Assembly (NCBI RefSeq): GCF_004345665.1
Contig: NZ_SLWR01000008.1
Coordinates: forward strand, 124,001-188,000
Direction: 5' to 3'
Source of the DNA: Kribbella antiqua
GTDB lineage: Bacteria; Actinomycetota; Actinomycetes; Propionibacteriales; Kribbellaceae
DNA length: 64,000 nt
The translations under genes and the position numbers were made by a program. A model generated the notes under the pieces. That model did no database searches. It was not told the DNA's origin and was given only the letters and a program-made list of their open reading frames with translations. The first letter of the stretch is position 1, and every line of letters starts with the position of its first letter. Below are positions 25,795 through 34,142 of this stretch, piece after piece.

Positions 25795-25846
25795 CTGACA
25801 AAATTGACAAAATTGACAGAACTCGGGTTTTTGTCATTTTTGTCAG
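25795..25846. repeat. Iteron-like direct and inverted repeats between replication gene and xis
   Basis: CTGACAAAATTGACAAA (25795-25811) is mirrored by TTTGTCATTTTTGTCAG (25830-25846), 16 of 17 paired. The left side also has TTGACAAAA in tandem at 9-bp spacing with a third TTGACA. A+T is far above surroundings. It overlaps the stop of the DUF3987 gene. It could be the xis-int control region, a hairpin terminator, or part of the replication origin. Confidence 0.65.
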
Positions 25847-27483
25847 GGGGTGGCGAGGACTGCGGGGTGGACTTCGTAGGCGGTCGAGGGGCGGCCCCGG
25901 CCGGGCTTGGTGTCGCTGGCCTTGGGCCGGATGTGGCCGTGGTCGGTGAGGATGTGGAGTGCGGGGTCGAGGTCGGCGGCGGTGGTGAATCGGGTGCGGC
26001 CTTGGAGGGAGCGGAGGGCATCTCGTCGGGTGAAGGTGGGGTGGCCGTGTTTGGTGATCCAGGCGAGGACTTCGCGGGCGTCGTCTAGGTCGGGGTCGGA
26101 TCGGCCCATGAGGTCGTAGACGGCTAGGGCGTGGTCGAGGTAGTAGCGGCCGACGTTTTCGGCGGCGCGCATGGTGTCGGCGGTGATGGGGCGGGCGTAG
26201 CCGTGGTGGAAGTTGTGGGCCACGTGCAGCAGTGCGGCCAGCCGGACGACGGCACCGGCGAGCTTGGAGGCCCAGTCGGTGATTCCGGCGAGCTGGCCGG
26301 TCTGCGGGTGCAGCCTCGGTTCCAGCCAGTTCTGGAAGTCCAGCAGCACCTGTCCGGCTTCCGGGTCGAGGGCGAGCTGGTGCGGGGTGTCGTGGTCGGC
26401 CAGGACCAGGACGAGGGTCATGAGCGCGTCGCGGTACGTCGTCTCGACGTGCTCGGGAACGGGGTCGGCTTCGTTGTTGCGGCTGCCCACGGTGTTGGGC
26501 GGCAGGCTGTAGAGGATCCGGGCGAGGACACCGCGATCCCGGAACCCGGGCTGTGCGGCCAGCCCGGCAAGTGTTCCCGGTTGGGTGGTGACGCCCAGGG
26601 TCAGCGCGGGCCGTTCGACGGTTTCGGAATCGCGGCCCTTGCGGTCGACCTGGAGCTTGTCGCCGGCGTGGCCTTTGAGGAACACGCCCAGGTTGGGCTG
26701 TGCGGAGTAGCGGGTGCCGGTGAGGGTGGCGAACACGTCACCTTCGGCCGACAGCACGGCCATCCGGCCGCCGTGGGTGGCAAGCAGTGAGATGCACGAC
26801 TCGGGGGTGACGTCGTCGGTCATCAGCCGGGGCAGCTCGGGTACGACGATCCCCGCGGCTTCCTTGGCTGCCGCCGTCGCATCCGCCAGTGCCTCGTGCG
26901 GGTTCGCCTGGGCGCGTTCGGCCTTCTTGGCAAGGTCTTCCGCGCGTGCCCAGGCGACCCGGGCAGCAAGCTCGGCTTCCACCCGCTGCTCTGCCGCGAT
27001 CTCCCGCAGCGCGTCCTCAGCGTCCGACAGCGGTGCGGTCATCGCCCGGAACACCGGCGACTTACGCGACCCGGGCGGTAGCGCGGTGACCGTGTAGAGG
27101 TTGACCTGTTCGACCCACGATCGGGTGACCCGGACCAGGACCTTGCCCCCGGCCGCCGTGGACACGCACGCCAGCGCCACGGACGCGGCCAGGTCGACCG
27201 GGGTCTGGGTGGCTTCCGCGACGCCGTGAACTTGATCGGCCAGCCAGCCGGGGAACACGTCGACCGGGAACGGCCGGACCAGCCGCTTGGTCTTCAGCGG
27301 CACCGGCGGGCCGTCCCATCCCTGCGCGGCCGGTACCGGAAAACCGCCGCGTGGATCCACACCACGGTTCTGTGCCAGCGTCGGCCGGATCGGGGTCGGC
27401 GGCACCGCTCCCCATGGGTCGTCGTCCGGTGGCTCGGTGATCGGTGGCAGGGGTGGCAGCCAGTCCGGCAGCTCGGCAGTCAC
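25843..27483 (-). CDS. DUF3987 replication protein (helicase-like)
   Basis: 546 residues. The N-terminus is Pro-rich. The DUF3987/YfjI-type core contains VDLAASVALACVSTAAGGK, the nucleotide-binding-like LPPGSRKSPVFRAM near 140, a coiled region of Ala/Glu (about 155-215), and then a RecA-like stretch MAVLSAEGDVFATLTGTRYS. C-terminal winged-helix-like region near 480-540. In AICEs this gene pairs with prim-pol and together they are thought to replicate the excised circle. It overlaps the prim-pol gene by 4 bp. Confidence 0.85.
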   Translation of the reverse strand: MTAELPDWLPPLPPITEPPDDDPWGAVPPTPIRPTLAQNRGVDPRGGFPVPAAQGWDGPPVPLKTKRLVRPFPVDVFPGWLADQVHGVAEATQTPVDLAASVALACVSTAAGGKVLVRVTRSWVEQVNLYTVTALPPGSRKSPVFRAMTAPLSDAEDALREIAAEQRVEAELAARVAWARAEDLAKKAERAQANPHEALADATAAAKEAAGIVVPELPRLMTDDVTPESCISLLATHGGRMAVLSAEGDVFATLTGTRYSAQPNLGVFLKGHAGDKLQVDRKGRDSETVERPALTLGVTTQPGTLAGLAAQPGFRDRGVLARILYSLPPNTVGSRNNEADPVPEHVETTYRDALMTLVLVLADHDTPHQLALDPEAGQVLLDFQNWLEPRLHPQTGQLAGITDWASKLAGAVVRLAALLHVAHNFHHGYARPITADTMRAAENVGRYYLDHALAVYDLMGRSDPDLDDAREVLAWITKHGHPTFTRRDALRSLQGRTRFTTAADLDPALHILTDHGHIRPKASDTKPGRGRPSTAYEVHPAVLATP

Positions 27484-28346
27484 GCGGCGATCCCTTCGGC
27501 ACGGAAGCCACCAGCGATGGCGGCGCGGATTTCGCGGGCGGTCTGTTCGGCTTGCTGCCCCACATCGGTCAGCGCGGCAACAGCGTCGGCGTGGCTGATC
27601 GCACCGGCCGCAACCATCCGCGCAACACCCCGCGCGGCGCCGTAGAGCGTGGTTCGACGCTTTCCTTCGGGGGCGTGGCGTACGGCGTTCAGGTGCGAGG
27701 TGAGTAGGCGGTCAGGGTGGGAGATGCCCCCCGCTTCGGTCGTAGGGATTTGGCCGGCGCGCGGCACCGGGTCGGCGGGTGGTGGCTGGCACGCGGTGAC
27801 GAGCGCGGGGGGCATCTCCACTGGTTCGGACACTGGGTGTCCCCATTGGTAGGGGCGGTGGGTGCGGTGGTGGCTGGATGGGGGCAGTACGACGTACCCG
27901 CCGTCTGCCTTGATGTCGATCCCCGGGCGGTTCGGCATCGGCCGTGACGGCATGTGCTGGCGGGGGTGGCGGTAGTACAGGTGCTGACCGAATGACCCGG
28001 TGAGGACCCACAGCGTGCGCGGCACCAGCCGCTTGGCCACCAGTTCGGCCAGGCTCGCAGTGCCGCCGTGGGCGGGGTCGACGTCGACCACCAGCAGCCC
28101 GGACACGGCCCCGGTCCTGACGGCGAGCTGCCCGGCGGGTACGGCGTCCACGATGGCGGCGACGCGGGCCGGGTTGGTGCTGGCGGCGTAGAACCCGTGG
28201 CAGGTCAGGTGCTCGCAGCTCGCCGGGTCGTGCGGGTTGTCGTGGCAGAGCTGGCAGTTGGCGACCGGCCGCTTGGAGCGACCGAGCATGAACACCGGCC
28301 AGCCATGTTCGGCGGCATCCAGGGCGGCGGTCAGCAGGTCGTTCAT
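27480..28346 (-). CDS. Bifunctional DNA primase/polymerase (prim-pol)
   Basis: 288 residues. The N-terminal prim-pol domain starts at residue 1 (AALDAAEHGWPVFMLGRSKRP). Cys/His cluster NCQLCHDNPHDPASCEHL... (C31, C34, C44, C49) suggests a zinc knuckle. The metal-binding acids are D88 and D90 in LLVVDVDP; the nucleotide-binding His lies in GQHLYYRHP; GIDIKADGGYVVLPPS is the next family strand. The C-terminus is a helical PriCT-like region. It is the replication initiator candidate of the element. Confidence 0.92.
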   Translation of the reverse strand: MNDLLTAALDAAEHGWPVFMLGRSKRPVANCQLCHDNPHDPASCEHLTCHGFYAASTNPARVAAIVDAVPAGQLAVRTGAVSGLLVVDVDPAHGGTASLAELVAKRLVPRTLWVLTGSFGQHLYYRHPRQHMPSRPMPNRPGIDIKADGGYVVLPPSSHHRTHRPYQWGHPVSEPVEMPPALVTACQPPPADPVPRAGQIPTTEAGGISHPDRLLTSHLNAVRHAPEGKRRTTLYGAARGVARMVAAGAISHADAVAALTDVGQQAEQTAREIRAAIAGGFRAEGIAA

Positions 28347-28370
28347 CGGTGGTACCTCCTCGAGGTGGGG

Positions 28371-28793
28371 TCAGGCAGCGTGCGGGTAGCTGGCGGCGTC
28401 GATGCAGTCGTTGCAGCGGCCATCTGAGGTCGGGATGCAGTAGTCGGTGACGGCCTTGCAGAGCTGGCACGTACGGCGCGCCTCCATCGCCTTGTCCAGC
28501 GCGTTGAGCTGAGCCGGAGACGGGACCCGGGACGGCCTGGCGAGGTCGAGCCGGTACAGCCATGCCCAGCGTTTGCCGTTGCGCCACACCAGCAGCGCGT
28601 ACGGCTCCTGCCCGCCCGGACACATCCGCATCGCCCGCAGCTGGCGGCGCGTGGCGAGCCCTGCGGGTGCCCGCCGGAACCGGAACACCGGCGTCCCGTA
28701 GTAGTCCCAGCCGAGAGCCTGTTTGCCGTTCCACAGCTCGATCCAGCGCGACGCGGCCGGGTGCAGCGTGGCGCGGTCGATCGGCGCGGCCAT
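28371..28793 (-). CDS. RRQRL-motif zinc-binding protein of AICEs
   Basis: 140 residues from ATG 28793, overlapping the upstream small gene (ATGA). It has the block LATRRQLRAMRMCPGGQEPYA, a variant of the RRQRL motif, followed by aromatic LVWRNGKRWAWLYRL, and ends with a CxxC...CxxC zinc site (TCQLCK, RCNDC). Small proteins of this kind are a regular part of the replication module of Streptomyces-type AICEs. Molecular role unknown. Confidence 0.85.
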   Translation of the reverse strand: MAAPIDRATLHPAASRWIELWNGKQALGWDYYGTPVFRFRRAPAGLATRRQLRAMRMCPGGQEPYALLVWRNGKRWAWLYRLDLARPSRVPSPAQLNALDKAMEARRTCQLCKAVTDYCIPTSDGRCNDCIDAASYPHAA

Positions 28794-28999
28794 CAGCGAC
28801 GCCACCACGAGCGCGTGCGGTCGGCGCGGTCGAACCTGTCACGCGCCTGGCGGGCTTCGGCGGTCTCGTTGTTGTGCGAGTAGCGGTTCAGGTCGGCCAG
28901 CGCTTCGCGGTACTCCTCGCGCGGAGTCAACGGCCGGTCCTCGGTCTTCTTGCCTTTGCTCTCGGCAACGGGCTTGCGGGGTTTGCGTGGGGTGGCCAT
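28793..28999 (-). CDS. Small basic AICE protein
   Basis: 68 residues, Lys/Arg rich at the N-terminus (ATPRKPRKPVAESKGKK) and then amphipathic and charged (REEYREALADLNRYSH...ARQARDRFDRADRTR) with a WWRR end. No family recognised. Start ATG 28999 with ggagac upstream. Coupled to the RRQRL gene by ATGA. Confidence 0.7.
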   Translation of the reverse strand: MATPRKPRKPVAESKGKKTEDRPLTPREEYREALADLNRYSHNNETAEARQARDRFDRADRTRSWWRR

Positions 29000-29023
29000 C
29001 GGTGGTGGTCTCCTCAGATGGGT

Positions 29024-29284
29024 TCAGCGGTTGCTGGTGCGGTCGAGCAGGCGACGGCCGATCCGGGTCCGGCGGCCGGTGCCTTTGCAGCGGGGACAGT
29101 TGCGGAACGCCTTCCGGCCGGGTGCGCCGGACTTACCGGTGCCGTTGCAGCGGGGGCAGTTGGCGTAGGGCCAGATGCGGCAACCGAGCAGGTAACCGAC
29201 CACCAGCACGACCCCGACAGCGGTCAGGAGGAGGACGGATCCGGCGGTGACGAGCGCGGCCAGCGGCGGCACAGAATCCAACAT
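29024..29284 (-). CDS. Small membrane protein with two CxxCxGxG zinc knuckles
   Basis: 86 residues from ATG 29284. One membrane helix (about 8-33, ALVTAGSVLLLTAVGVVLVVGYLLG) followed by CPRCNGTGKSG and CPRCKGTGRR, DnaJ-type zinc knuckles facing the cytoplasm. Proteins like this are common next to AICE transfer genes. The start is uncertain as no strong ribosome binding site is present. First gene of the replication transcript, downstream of the region behind tra. Confidence 0.72.
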   Translation of the reverse strand: MLDSVPPLAALVTAGSVLLLTAVGVVLVVGYLLGCRIWPYANCPRCNGTGKSGAPGRKAFRNCPRCKGTGRRTRIGRRLLDRTSNR

Positions 29285-29377
29285 CTCTGTCACTTTCTGT
29301 AGTCGAATCAGGGCATGGCGAGCCAAGGCGGGCACCTGGCGGTGGCCGTCTGGTGTGGATGGTTTGGACAGTTAGGT

Positions 29378-29411
29378 GCCGGTGATCGGGTTAGGTCTGT
29401 AACTCACCGGC
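29378..29411. repeat. Inverted repeat in the 246-bp gap behind tra
   Basis: GCCGGTGA (29378-29385) and TCACCGGC (29404-29411), 8 bp perfect, 18-bp spacer. The gap 29285-29530 also has repeated GTTA words (gttaggt twice, gtaactca, agttaccga, agttaaccc, agctaactc). It lies 3' of the translocase gene, where the transfer locus clt lies on related plasmids, and must hold the promoter of the leftward replication genes. Confidence 0.5.
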
Positions 29412-29530
29412 TCAGTGGGGGCTAATGTGGCTCTGACCTGCGGAAAGTTACCGAGTGAGGCGAGTTAACCCGGCGCAGGAACCCGCTGGCCAGAGCCCGA
29501 TTTGGGCGGTTTCCGGCCCGTGGTGTGGAG

Positions 29531-31783
29531 CTAACTCGCGAGCTGTCCAGCGTCGTCGCTGTCCTCGTCGGCATCGTTCGCGTTCTGCTCTAGCCGCACG
29601 ATCGCGTCACGGACGGTAGCGGGATCGAGGGGGTAGCGGTTGCCGGTCGACGGGACACGGATGCCGTGCTCGGTGTCGAGCAGCTCCCGCAGCGCCTTGC
29701 CGGTCAGCGACTGGTACGGCGTCCAGGCCGGGGCGAGCCGCTTGAGCAGGGCGGGCACGTCCGCGCTCGGCACCGGCTCGTCTCCGAGGACTTCGTCCAG
29801 GTCGCTCAGCAGGTCGCGGGTTTCGATCTCGACCGGCCGGGAGTCGGGCACGGTCTTGCCGAGCTTGGCGATCGCGTCCAGGGACCGCTTGATCAGCGGG
29901 GTCACTTGGTCATTGCCCTTGGCAACGTCGAGGTAGTACCACTGCAGGATCTCGGACCGCTCGCCGGTGAAGCCCTTCACGACAGCGGTTCCCTTGTCGG
30001 TGCCGGGGATCAGCTCGGTCGCCCGGTGACCGGCCGCGTACGCGCCCTGACCGAGCAGGGCATCGTTGGCGACGTGGTCACCGACCGCGAACGCGATCCC
30101 GTTGGAGCAGTTGCGGGTCACGTCACGCGGCATCGAATCGCGCGTGGGTGCCTGGGTCGAGATGATCATGTGGATGCCGCGCTTGCGGCCGAGTTTCACG
30201 ATCTCGACCAGTAGCTTGGAGATCTCCTTGCCGTAGGTGTCGTCGGTGATCGCCACGTGCGCCTCTTCCAGCAGGCAGATCAGCGGGTGCAGCCCGACAC
30301 CAGCCGAGGCGAGTTCACGAGTCACGGCGGGCACCTCGTAGCGGATCAGCAGCTCGCCGCGCCGCTGCACCTCTTCATGAACGTTCACGAGCTGGTCTCG
30401 GATCGCTTTCATGGATTCGTCGTCCGCGCCCATCACGTAGGACGAGCACCGCGGCTTGAACACCTCGAAGTCGAAGTTCGTGTCCGGCACCCAGATCCGC
30501 AGCTCGGTCGTGGGGTCGAGCGCGCACCCGGCCATGACCGCCCGCGCTGCGCTGGACTTTCCCTGACCGGGCATGCCACCGGTCATCGTGTTGCGTTCCA
30601 TGATCGGCGCGAGCATCGCGTCACCGCGCAGCGTCTTCCCGGCAGGCACGCCCTTGAACACGTCCACCAGCCCGCCGGCCAGCAGCGGGTAGTCACCCGC
30701 GCCCTCAGCGAGCGCGCCCTTGTCGGCGATCCACAGATCCAGGATCCCGGCCTCGCTGCCGGTGGTCGGCCACACCTCCTTCGCAGCGCGGTGCAGACCG
30801 GTCGCCAGGTCGCCACGGCGTCGTGCGATCTTCTCCGCCGTCACACCGGCAGGTAGCCGCACCACCGCGTGCGTGCCACGACCGTCAACCCGGGCCGGAG
30901 TGATGAACTGCAACTTCAGCCCGGACTTCAGGTACTGCGTGATGGCCGGGATCCGCAGCGCCTCCAGCGCCCTCGCGATCGTGGTTTCATCGATCGCCGC
31001 ATCCCACTCCGCGTCAGCCGTCGTGACCAGCCACGCGGGCGGCTCCGCCCGGCGCCTGCCCTCGCGCCACGCGGCCAGCACGATCAGGAACGGCGCAGCC
31101 ATGGAGACACCACTCCACACGAGTGCACCGGCCGCGATCAGGAACCCGATCAGCGCGAAGAACCCCAGCCACACATCCGTGAACGAGCCGTTCCCGGTGG
31201 CCTTGGTCAGGATCGCGATCAGCAGCACCAGGAACGGCACACCGATCACCATGGCTACGGTGACTTTCAGGACACCCCAGGCGAGCTTCGGCAGGTCCAG
31301 CAGTCGGCGGTGACGGCGTTCGGTGGCCATCTCCTTGCGGTCGGTCCACTCCTTCAGCTCCTCGCGATCCCCGACCGCCTCAGCCGCCTTGATCTGGCGC
31401 CGGTACACACCCATGGTCGACGCGTCCCACGCACGCTTGGCCCAGGACTCCACCCCCTGCACGACCGTGAAGCCCTCGCGCAGCAGCACCTTCCCGGCCG
31501 TCTTCGTCTTGTCGTGCGTGGACACCTTCACTACCGCCCGAGTAGCGACCTGCGTACCGGTCACCGCCCGCCGTACCAGCGCGCCGCGGTTGGCAAGTCG
31601 GCGGTCCAGCTCGGCTTCCTCTTCCTCGGTGAGGATCTCGGCTTCGATCACCTCACCCTCGCCCGGCTCCGTCTCAGCGTCGACGCGCTCAGCCGGTTCG
31701 TGAACGATGCCCCGAGCAACATCCTGCGTCGTCTCGTCGGCGTTGTCGTGGTCGTCGTCGTGAAGCTTGTGCACGTTGTCCAT
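29531..31783 (-). CDS. FtsK/SpoIIIE-type conjugative DNA translocase (TraB-like)
   Basis: 750 residues. Acidic N-terminus, helical region (about 65-165), two or three membrane helices (about 172-195, 205-225, 228-240), then a FtsK-type motor: Walker A GGMPGQGKSS at about 402-411, Walker B LICLLEEAH near 495, and IHMIISTQAPTRDSMPRDV, the family sensor region. The C-terminal 70 residues are helical and may form the DNA-recognition winged helix. It transfers the element as double-stranded DNA. First gene of the lower transfer transcript's second half; 19 bp behind the next membrane gene. Confidence 0.93.
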   Translation of the reverse strand: MDNVHKLHDDDHDNADETTQDVARGIVHEPAERVDAETEPGEGEVIEAEILTEEEEAELDRRLANRGALVRRAVTGTQVATRAVVKVSTHDKTKTAGKVLLREGFTVVQGVESWAKRAWDASTMGVYRRQIKAAEAVGDREELKEWTDRKEMATERRHRRLLDLPKLAWGVLKVTVAMVIGVPFLVLLIAILTKATGNGSFTDVWLGFFALIGFLIAAGALVWSGVSMAAPFLIVLAAWREGRRRAEPPAWLVTTADAEWDAAIDETTIARALEALRIPAITQYLKSGLKLQFITPARVDGRGTHAVVRLPAGVTAEKIARRRGDLATGLHRAAKEVWPTTGSEAGILDLWIADKGALAEGAGDYPLLAGGLVDVFKGVPAGKTLRGDAMLAPIMERNTMTGGMPGQGKSSAARAVMAGCALDPTTELRIWVPDTNFDFEVFKPRCSSYVMGADDESMKAIRDQLVNVHEEVQRRGELLIRYEVPAVTRELASAGVGLHPLICLLEEAHVAITDDTYGKEISKLLVEIVKLGRKRGIHMIISTQAPTRDSMPRDVTRNCSNGIAFAVGDHVANDALLGQGAYAAGHRATELIPGTDKGTAVVKGFTGERSEILQWYYLDVAKGNDQVTPLIKRSLDAIAKLGKTVPDSRPVEIETRDLLSDLDEVLGDEPVPSADVPALLKRLAPAWTPYQSLTGKALRELLDTEHGIRVPSTGNRYPLDPATVRDAIVRLEQNANDADEDSDDAGQLAS

Positions 31784-31802
31784 GCGCTTGCGCTCCTATC
31801 GG

Positions 31803-32759
31803 TCAGGCCGCGACCCGGGCCGGTTCGCCCATCGCGTCCGCGTCGTGGTTCGTGGTCTTCGGGGAAGTGGTCAGCTCGTCGCGGACAGCCGCCGCGACCT
31901 TCGGGGACAGGCCGGTTGAGCAACCGGTTGTGTGCCGCGCCCACGCCGGGGTGATGTCGTCGGCCGCCGTACCGGGCTCGACCGCCGCGAGAGCTTCGGT
32001 CACGTAGTCGGCCAGCAGCTTGCGACCCGGCTTCGCTGTCTTCCGGCGCGGCTTGGCTGGCTTGCTGTTCGCCTTGGCTGCCGGGGCCGTCTCGGTCGTC
32101 TCAGCGGCCGTCTGAGCGTCGTTGGTGGTGGCCGGCAGCTCAGCAGCGGCGGGCGGGGTGTCGAGCCGGTGAGATGGCCCCTCCGGGTCAGCCAGCGCGG
32201 CTGCCCGCTCCGCCCGGAGCACCGCTTCGGTCAGCCGGTCCCGCAGCACCGGCGCAGTCTCGGCGGCACAGAACACCAGCAGCGGCGGAACCGAGTGCAG
32301 CACGATCCCCGCGATGTCTCGATGACCGAACGACGCCCACGTGTTCATCACGTACGTTGCCGCGAACGCGAGCTTCTTGGTCTTGCCGATCCACTTCGTG
32401 TCGTCGAACACCTGGTATCGCGCGGTGATCTGCTCAGCTCGCAGTACCGCGATCAGCACCAGCGACACCATCGGGTCCAGCAGCCACGCCGCGAACCACG
32501 GCAGCGACCACAACACCGCACCCTGCGCCGCGAACGCCTGAACGTTGACCATCGTGAACGCCAAACCGAGCACGATCCCGACCCACATGCACCGGTCAAC
32601 CTGCGTACGGACCGACTCCACCCGCAGCGCAACCACATCCGGATGCGTGGACAGTGCCCGTACCTGCGACGCCTCCGCAGCAGCCGACCGGAGCTTGTCC
32701 ACGGCGTTGGGCTTGCCGGTGGCCGGCGCTTTCTCCGGGGCAGGTACGACGGTGCTCAT
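31803..32759 (-). CDS. AICE multispan membrane protein (Spd-like)
   Basis: 318 residues from ATG 32759. Three or four hydrophobic segments: MWVGIVLGLAFTMVNVQAF, VLWSLPWFAAWLLDPMVSLVLIAVL, FAATYVMNTWASFG and IVLHSVPPLLVFCAAETAP. The C-terminal third is Ala/Thr/Lys rich with an AT-hook-like KPAKPRRKTAKPGRK. Resembles the DUF2637 membrane proteins that sit beside FtsK-like tra genes and are thought to aid intramycelial spread. It overlaps the upstream gene by 4 bp. Confidence 0.8.
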   Translation of the reverse strand: MSTVVPAPEKAPATGKPNAVDKLRSAAAEASQVRALSTHPDVVALRVESVRTQVDRCMWVGIVLGLAFTMVNVQAFAAQGAVLWSLPWFAAWLLDPMVSLVLIAVLRAEQITARYQVFDDTKWIGKTKKLAFAATYVMNTWASFGHRDIAGIVLHSVPPLLVFCAAETAPVLRDRLTEAVLRAERAAALADPEGPSHRLDTPPAAAELPATTNDAQTAAETTETAPAAKANSKPAKPRRKTAKPGRKLLADYVTEALAAVEPGTAADDITPAWARHTTGCSTGLSPKVAAAVRDELTTSPKTTNHDADAMGEPARVAA

Positions 32760-33127
32760 CGGTCGTCCTCCTTGTCCAGGCGGAAGCCCTGCCAGGTGAT
32801 GGCGAGCTGGGCGGCAGCCGCGCACTCAGCGGTTCGGTCGGCGTGGGTCGCGGTCTCTGCCAGCGCGGCGGCCGCCATCGCGACGCTCTGGGCGGGGTCG
32901 CGGGTGTCGTCGTAAACGTCGTACTCGGTCAGCGACCGGCGTAACCCGCTGCTGAGCTGGGTGGCGAGCCGGGCAACGGCGTGTTCGAGCTGGCGCAGCG
33001 AACCCAGCAGCGCGTAGGCGACCGGGGCCGGGACCGTGGCCGTGAGGGTGGCGTGGTTCAGTGTCCGGATCGCCTCGTAGGCGTCATTGGCGGACTTGAT
33101 CATCGCGTCCATGCGGTCGGGGTTCAT
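32756..33127 (-). CDS. AICE small soluble protein
   Basis: 123 residues from ATG 33127. All-helical: PDRMDAMIKSANDAYEAIRTLNHATL, then AYALLGSLRQLEHAVARLATQLSSGL, and an Ala-rich stretch. No membrane segment, no family recognised. Starts and stops overlap both neighbours by 4 bp, so it belongs to the transfer operon; proteins like it are frequent in this position in AICEs. Confidence 0.75.
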   Translation of the reverse strand: MNPDRMDAMIKSANDAYEAIRTLNHATLTATVPAPVAYALLGSLRQLEHAVARLATQLSSGLRRSLTEYDVYDDTRDPAQSVAMAAAALAETATHADRTAECAAAAQLAITWQGFRLDKEDDR

Positions 33128-33387
33128 CGGCCGTCCTCCTCGCCGCTCAGCACGCGCTTGGCGTCGGCCAGGAACCCGGACAACACCCACAGCTCGCCGT
33201 ACGCCGTCGCGGCCTCCGCCGACACCGCCTTACCGGCCGGGGGCATCCCCCCACAGAGCACGAACCGCGACAGGTGCTCGAACCGCGCCCGCAGCTCGTC
33301 CTCTACGCCGTCGACGCTGTCGATGCCGAGCCGGTCAGCCCAGACCTCGTCCAGGAACACCGGGTCATGCACCTTCGGGCGGCTCAC
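33124..33387 (-). CDS. AICE small protein
   Basis: 87 residues from GTG 33387, which overlaps the previous stop (GTGA). Sequence RPKVHDPVFLDEVWADRLGIDSVDGVEDELRARFEHLSRFVL, then a short Gly/Pro loop and a second helix. Acidic, soluble, no recognised family. Part of the transfer operon by overlap with both neighbours. Confidence 0.72.
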   Translation of the reverse strand: MSRPKVHDPVFLDEVWADRLGIDSVDGVEDELRARFEHLSRFVLCGGMPPAGKAVSAEAATAYGELWVLSGFLADAKRVLSGEEDGR

Positions 33388-33707
33388 TGGGCACCCACAG
33401 CGATGAGGTACATCCAGGCGTAGAGGTTGCCACCGACAGCGGCAGCCGTGACCGCGACCCGCGCCATAGCGGTCTTGATCTCGTCGGAGAACGCCCGCCC
33501 CGGTATGACCACCAGAGTGGACATGACGATCGCGAAGACGATCCCGGCCAGGCCAACCGACAACAGCACCCGGACAGTGCCGTGATACCTGCTCACGTCG
33601 TTGAAGGTCAGAGCCAGCGCGAGCAGCGTCGACATCAGCAAGAACACGTTCCGGGCCGTGTTCTCAGCAGCCGTGTACTGCCTCTCGGGAGCGGTCCGGC
33701 CGTTCAT
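33384..33707 (-). CDS. AICE small membrane protein (Spd-like)
   Basis: 107 residues from ATG 33707. Three hydrophobic segments: VFLLMSTLLALALTFNDV, VRVLLSVGLAGIVFAIVMSTLVVIP and VAVTAAAVGGNLYAWMYLIAVG. Charged loops are short. Overlaps the DUF6284 gene at its start and the next small gene at its end. Likely a spread-type helper of the TraB translocase (inference from position). Confidence 0.78.
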   Translation of the reverse strand: MNGRTAPERQYTAAENTARNVFLLMSTLLALALTFNDVSRYHGTVRVLLSVGLAGIVFAIVMSTLVVIPGRAFSDEIKTAMARVAVTAAAVGGNLYAWMYLIAVGAQ

Positions 33708-33952
33708 GCCGCACCTTCCGAACCCGAGTCGTCGGACGCCAGTTCGCGGGCCACAACCATGACCCGGTGCTCCGCACGCCGCACTCGACGCCGGTCCAGA
33801 ACCGACGCGGCTGGACCCGCGTTGATGTACGCGATCTGTGCGTCCAGCAAGTCCAGTTCGGCCGTGATCAGCGGCCACTCCTGTTCGATGGCGGCCAGAT
33901 CAGCGGGGGTCGGCTCCTCGTCGCTGACGGCTGAAAGGTAGATGATGCTCAC
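33704..33952 (-). CDS. DUF6284-like protein, first gene of the transfer operon
   Basis: 82 residues from GTG 33952 (caggag upstream). EEPTPADLAAIEQEWPLITAELDLLDAQIAYINAG, then LDRRRVRRAEHRVM: this is the acidic-helix plus basic-helix layout of the DUF6284 proteins that open the transfer operon in many Streptomyces elements. The start faces the GntR repressor gene and its operators at 34062-34120. Function unknown. Confidence 0.8.
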   Translation of the reverse strand: MSIIYLSAVSDEEPTPADLAAIEQEWPLITAELDLLDAQIAYINAGPAASVLDRRRVRRAEHRVMVVARELASDDSGSEGAA

Positions 33953-34061
33953 GGGTAGTGCTCCTGTTCTGAAGGGACGGGCGCGACCCAGACGCCTCGG
34001 CGGGTGCCACCGCCGGGGCGTCGCTATTTGTTGCCCTATGGGCCTTGGTCTTCTTATCTGG

Positions 34062-34120
34062 CTTGTTGGAACAAGTTGCTTCGAGTGACATGTTGGAACA
34101 AGCCGCATAAGCTTGTCAAG
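34062..34120. promoter_or_regulatory. GntR operator cluster in the divergent transfer promoter
   Basis: Two near-identical sites 27 bp apart: CTTGTTGGAACAAG (34062-34075, perfect palindrome) and CATGTTGGAACAAG (34089-34102). A third, shorter palindrome CTTG-T-CAAG lies at 34112-34120, directly before the repressor's leader. Position between the repressor gene and the transfer operon fits KorSA-type control of both. Confidence 0.7.
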
Positions 34121-34142
34121 CAGCAATCGAGAGGACCTTGAG

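Noticed and set aside
28371..29284. CRISPR or phage genes among the small AICE genes
   Set aside because: No regularly spaced repeats; Cys motifs and gene order match AICE replication proteins, not phage or cas genes.
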